From: Dunaliella salina
Lineage: Eukaryota > Chlorophyta > Chlorophyceae > Chlamydomonadales > Dunaliellaceae
Length of the DNA: 14,254 nucleotides
Assembly: GCA_002284615.2 (NCBI GenBank)
Contig: MU069996.1
Span: forward strand, 123,843 to 138,096
Direction: 5' to 3'
Part shown: positions 14,218 through 14,254 of the stretch, piece by piece
Layout: each line of letters begins with the position of its first letter
Position numbering within the stretch: position 1 is the stretch's first letter
Notes under the pieces: generated by a model
Databases searched by the model: none
What the model was told of the DNA's origin: nothing
Seen by the model: the letters and a program-made list of their open reading frames with translations, nothing else
Position numbers and translations under genes: made by a program

Positions 14218-14254
<37 letters not shown>
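3881..14254 (+). CDS. Large multi-exon gene: TPR-repeat protein with Gln-rich N-terminus (3' end outside window)
   Basis: Spliced model: 3881-4588, 5062-5262, 5897-6001, 7697-7907, 8818-8953, 10100-10651, 11235-11327, 12129-12282, 12871-12978, 14070-beyond. All introns are GT-AG and every phase pair agrees (0-0, 0-0, 0-0, 1-1, 2-2, 2-2, 2-2, 0-0, 0-0); the first nine exons total 2268 nt, 756 codons, with no stop. The product has a Gln/Glu/His-rich N-terminus (about 109-180), TPR-like hairpins near residues 311-345, 359-392, 424-453 and 702-735, and a Pro/Ser-rich insert (about 455-637) between the third and fourth. TPR helices are known to mediate protein-protein contacts, so a scaffold or adaptor role is the natural inference; the specific role is unknown. 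No signal peptide or membrane segment is seen. The start could be ATG 3881 or 3890, or lie on an upstream exon joining at acceptor 3895; an ATG-CAA-CAC-CTG-CAG stretch before a GTAACT near 3755 would be phase-compatible. Confidence 0.75.
4743..4778. repeat. 18-bp tandem duplication in intron 1
   Basis: ACATGGGTAGTATAGATC is followed directly by ACATGGGCAGTATAGATC, one substitution apart. Confidence 0.9.
4805..5110 (+). repeat. Acceptor-spanning tandem repeat, intron 1 into exon 2 (4 copies, about 70-81 bp)
   Basis: Four copies of a unit centred on ACCAGGTGTATGTGGTAGCC, with AG at 4830-4831, 4911-4912, 4981-4982 and 5060-5061, each followed by GTGTAT or GTGTAC and then C-rich sequence and a GTGCTTGA/GTGCTCAA block. 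The last copy is the proposed splice acceptor and first codons of exon 2. Confidence 0.85.
5062..5262 (+). CDS. Exon 2 of TPR gene
   Basis: Encodes about 67 residues ending in a charged helical stretch (ELEQQLAAVFEEGDEGEEAT, then ALK) that leads into the first TPR. The end is firm: AAG then GTGCGA at 5263, phase 0. The start is less sure. Acceptors ending at 5061 (GACCAG) and 5139 (GGCCAG) are both phase-compatible; a TGA upstream in this frame (about 5023) excludes anything earlier. The 5061 choice is favoured because the same GACCAG-GTGTAT junction is the repeated motif of the array upstream. Confidence 0.65.
5612..5907 (+). repeat. Acceptor-spanning tandem repeat, intron 2 into exon 3 (5-6 copies, about 52-58 bp)
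   Basis: Repeated unit CTGATCTCAGGTGGACATTG followed by a CACTTGTTTCAGGCAATGAA block. The final copy, CTGATTTCAG-GTGGACATTGT, is the real acceptor and first eleven bases of exon 3. Most intronic copies keep the TCAG acceptor; one near 5721 has TCAA. Confidence 0.88.
5897..6001 (+). CDS. Exon 3 of TPR gene: first TPR-like hairpin
   Basis: Encodes 35 residues in phase 0 at both ends, after acceptor TTTCAG (5896) and before donor GTGTGT (6002). It contains the TPR-like pattern NRTAMSLLETRSYAQAGELL with small and aromatic residues at TPR-like spacing, finished by QKAQ and the first residues of exon 4. A second donor 60 nt downstream (6062) would extend the exon in frame by 20 residues that repeat the YAQA-LLQKAQ helix. 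Confidence 0.8.
5963..6082 (+). repeat. Donor-spanning 60-bp duplication, exon 3 into intron 3 (2 copies)
   Basis: Unit TCATATGCACAAGCCGGTGA... ending in a GTGTGY donor is repeated exactly 60 bp later (TCATACGCACAAGCGAGTGA...). The second copy keeps an open frame and a donor at 6062. Confidence 0.92.
6571..6780 (+). pseudogene. RNase H-like ORF fragment in intron 3, with ambiguous bases
   Basis: An open frame between TAA (6568) and TGA (6778) reads WPMPGVV-x-IN-x-DAA-xx-HDG, then GGAAGLRKVAGAIN. The V-x-IN-x-DAA...GGAAG layout resembles the first strand of the RNase H-like domain of plant-type non-LTR retrotransposons, whose first catalytic Asp lies in such a motif. Ns fall at 6647, 6656 and 6668-6670, inside the motif. 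Short, isolated and unspliced, so at most a degraded remnant. Confidence 0.35.
6796..6902. mobile_element. Possible MITE or fold-back element, 107 bp with 13-bp terminal inverted repeats
   Basis: ACTTACCCAACCA at 6796-6808 is the exact reverse complement of TGGTTGGGTAAGT at 6890-6902. The interior is GC-rich with two direct copies of GCGCCGCGGGCGGATTTGGC-like sequence (about 6823-6860) and a facing GCCCGCG. No convincing target-site duplication is visible. Confidence 0.55.
7697..7907 (+). CDS. Exon 4 of TPR gene: second TPR-like hairpin
   Basis: Starts after acceptor TTGCAG (7696), phase 0. It encodes VLCEEDGVLAAHPSLRMRLQ, then a clear TPR-like hairpin (TLNNLGCYYCRR, then KIPAALRALEAAVGLEQ), then a Glu/Gln-rich tail. 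The preferred donor is GTGAGC at 7908, leaving one base, which exactly completes the split codon at the start of exon 5 (GGC). A donor at 7898 (GTCACA) is possible but would break phase with exon 5. Confidence 0.8.
7883..8460 (+). repeat. Donor-spanning tandem repeat, exon 4 into intron 4 (about 5.3 copies, 97-113 bp)
   Basis: The unit joins the last bases of exon 4 (CAAGGACAGGAGCAGGTCAC...) to donor GTGAGCTTGCAG and a TGCAATGCCCTGTCTG-rich block. GTGAGC-like sites recur at 7908, 8021, 8132, about 8242 (GATGAG), 8342 (GTGAAC) and 8439. Intronic copies end in GGACAGAAGTAG-ACAC, matching the exon end. Inner TGCCCTGTCTG/TGCCTTGTCTG subrepeats are also visible. Confidence 0.88.
8818..8953 (+). 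CDS. Exon 5 of TPR gene: third TPR-like hairpin
   Basis: Begins after acceptor CTTGCAG (8817), with two bases completing the split codon. It encodes SWGDLNDVSEDPSGT, then the TPR-like helix pair LLNLCAVLGMLGRHTEALQR and AKDAAQMIC. The exon ends at AT before donor GTAAGG (8954); the two leftover bases join G from exon 6 to give ATG. The last 50 bases of the exon are the first unit of the 16-copy array that fills the following intron. Confidence 0.78.
8904..9824 (+). repeat. Donor-spanning 58-bp tandem array, exon 5 into intron 5 (16 copies)
   Basis: Unit 1 (8904-8961) is the 3' end of exon 5, encoding HTEALQRAKDAAQMIC, plus donor GTAAGGAG. Fifteen further copies follow with lengths of about 55-58 bp. 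Most keep a GTAAGA/GTAAGG-like site after a TGCAT motif. At least two unit types alternate: GCGAGCAAAGGATGCTGCTC (units 1, 5, 9, 11, 15) and GCAAGCCAAGTGTGCAGCTC. Confidence 0.93.
9825..10099 (+). other. End of intron 5, nothing recognised
   Basis: Unique sequence between the 58-bp array and exon 6, ending in acceptor CATCCAG. Confidence 0.4.
10100..10651 (+). CDS. Exon 6 of TPR gene: Pro/Ser-rich insert
   Basis: Starts after acceptor CATCCAG (10099) and ends at AACAG before GTAGCG (10652), a weak donor placed just before an in-frame TAG. It encodes about 183 residues, largely low complexity: a Pro-rich patch (about 10140-10175), a poly-Pro run from CCT/CTC repeats (about 10231-10255), Ser/Pro/Thr-rich sequence with basic patches (RARNKRPSP, RTRTPSP), and a His-rich end. 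Ser-Pro and Thr-Pro dipeptides could be phosphorylation sites (inference). The insert separates the third and fourth TPR-like units. Confidence 0.65.
10640..10880 (+). repeat. Donor-spanning tandem repeat, exon 6 into intron 6 (3 copies, about 80-100 bp)
   Basis: CAACAGGTAGCGAGGCACAG at the exon 6 end is echoed by CAACTGCTAGGCAGCGAGGC near 10728 and CAACTGCTAGGCAACAAAGC near 10827. Between them lies a shared GAAGAAAC/ATCA-TCAG-GGCATGA block. Only a few exon bases are included. Confidence 0.75.
10881..11234 (+). other. End of intron 6, no exon seen
   Basis: A 64-residue plus-strand ORF at 10859-11053 is not flanked by fitting splice sites and breaks no phase if omitted. Confidence 0.4.
11235..11327 (+). 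CDS. Exon 7 of TPR gene
   Basis: Short exon after acceptor CCCACAG (11234), ending at GCCAG before donor GTGAGG (11328). It encodes VVDAYKKYYLERRKQRASEN, then SIYSALPSLA, a basic helical segment. One base at its start completes AGT from exon 6, and two leftover bases complete AGT with exon 8. The agreement of both phases and both splice signals supports it. Confidence 0.7.
11328..11699 (+). other. First part of intron 7, nothing recognised
   Basis: Unique sequence between the exon 7 donor and the short-unit repeat. No coding or RNA signal seen. Confidence 0.4.
11700..12140 (+). repeat. Short-unit degenerate repeat, intron 7 up to the exon 8 acceptor
   Basis: Many copies of a roughly 14-16 bp motif, TGCACTCCCCTGA or TGCGCTCCCTTGG, on one strand. 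The exon 8 acceptor, TTGCAG-TCCCCCAACA, aligns with the motif with C changed to G at the AG. Confidence 0.75.
12129..12282 (+). CDS. Exon 8 of TPR gene: first half of fourth TPR-like hairpin
   Basis: Acceptor GAATTGCAG ends at 12128; one base completes the split codon. It encodes a Pro-rich lead and then PPARVNLLVMAYFSQGVQQE and HL, ending at CTG before donor GTACGT (12283), phase 0. The acceptor at 12165 (CTCAG) is out of phase. The second half of the exon is duplicated 130 bp downstream. Confidence 0.75.
12217..12476 (+). repeat. Donor-spanning 130-bp duplication, exon 8 into intron 8 (2 copies)
   Basis: CCTCCTGCCCGCGTGAACCT at 12217 recurs at 12347. Both copies carry the coding end of exon 8 and a donor (GTACGT at 12283, GTATGT at 12413). 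Confidence 0.93.
12337..12412 (+). CDS. Duplicated exon 8 copy: possible mutually exclusive alternative exon
   Basis: After AATCTAG (ends 12336) the duplicate reads AELPPACVNLLVMACFSQGV, then QEGHL, without a stop, to donor GTATGT at 12413. It starts with one completing base and ends in phase 0, exactly as exon 8 does, so it could replace exon 8 but not follow it. Differences from exon 8 are R to C, Y to C, Q to E and E to G. The acceptor lacks a pyrimidine tract, so it may equally be a dead copy. Confidence 0.3.
12477..12870 (+). other. End of intron 8, nothing recognised
   Basis: Unique sequence ending in acceptor ATTTTACAG. No exon is needed for phase. Confidence 0.4.
12871..12978 (+). 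CDS. Exon 9 of TPR gene: second half of fourth TPR-like hairpin
   Basis: Starts after acceptor ATTTTACAG (12870) in phase 0 and ends at CAT before a consensus donor GTGAGT (12979). It encodes NNLHDAFRAYALASSLPARV, then FGRSSHLAVRFNKSFH. Joined to exon 8 it completes a TPR-like unit (GVQQEHLNNLHDAFRAYALA). The frame stays open well past the donor, but that sequence shows no family character. Confidence 0.75.
12979..14069 (+). other. Intron 9, nothing recognised
   Basis: About 1.1 kb between a consensus GTGAGT donor and acceptor CCCTTGCAG. It is the only internal intron here in which I saw no repeat at either junction. Short ORFs on both strands lack coding character. Confidence 0.45.
14070..14254 (+). 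CDS. Exon 10 of TPR gene (3' end uncertain, gene continues outside window)
   Basis: Begins after acceptor CCCTTGCAG (14069) in phase 0 and encodes AFKLKHSRYFSQRQEQEQRE, then ARQL, a charged helix. After about 14140 it runs into (TG)n, where any GTGTGT could be a donor; GTGAAT at 14155 is another candidate. The coding part probably ends between 14140 and 14155. No stop appears before the window ends. Confidence 0.55.
14140..14254. repeat. (TG)n microsatellite, interrupted, at window end
   Basis: Three TG blocks (about 14140-14153, 14167-14203, 14218-14254) separated by short unique pieces. It overlaps the end of coding exon 10 and supplies several possible GT donors. Confidence 0.95.

Noticed and set aside
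1..14254. tRNA or rRNA genes
   Set aside because: No T-loop GGTTCGA-type signal paired with an acceptor stem, and no rRNA core motif, was noticed by eye.

Overview
The window looks like nuclear DNA of a unicellular green alga. The evidence is many short GT-AG exons in roughly balanced base composition, acceptors of the TTGCAG/TTTCAG type, long repeat-filled introns, Gln-rich and Pro-rich low-complexity coding stretches, and long (CA)n/(TG)n microsatellites at both ends and at 1141-1220. A chlorophyte of the Dunaliella type (moderate GC, very long introns) would fit. That placement is inference from style; no marker gene is present. No bacterial operon, CRISPR, rRNA or tRNA was seen.

Layout. 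Positions 1-1927 hold CA microsatellites and apparently non-coding DNA, with one weak zinc-finger-like remnant. Positions 1928-3356 hold a small minus-strand gene in four exons whose phases all agree. It encodes about 162 residues: a Pro/Glu/Gln-rich N-terminal half and a hydrophobic C-terminal half with room for two membrane segments. Positions 3357-3880 are a divergent intergenic region that probably carries both promoters. From 3881 to the window end runs one large plus-strand gene in at least ten exons (756 codons to the end of exon 9, then an incomplete tenth exon). Its product has a Gln/Glu/His-rich N-terminus, three TPR-like helical hairpins, a Pro/Ser-rich insert and a fourth TPR-like hairpin. 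Every exon-exon phase I derived is compatible, and that is the main support for the model. The gene probably makes a scaffold or adaptor protein; its function is not known from sequence.

The outstanding feature is the intron architecture of the large gene. Each of introns 1-8 has a tandem repeat at exactly one of its ends, and the repeat unit includes the splice junction and usually some flanking exon sequence. Acceptor-side arrays occur in introns 1, 2 and 7; donor-side arrays in introns 3, 4, 5, 6 and 8. The largest is a 16-copy, 58-bp array that starts inside a TPR-coding exon and keeps a GTAAG-like donor in most copies. Two of the duplications remain open and phase-compatible, so they could act as alternative exon sequence. 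Intron 3 also holds a small element with 13-bp terminal inverted repeats and an RNase H-like ORF fragment containing ambiguous bases.

All exon calls rest on reading splice signals, phase and protein character by eye. No transcript evidence or database comparison was available.
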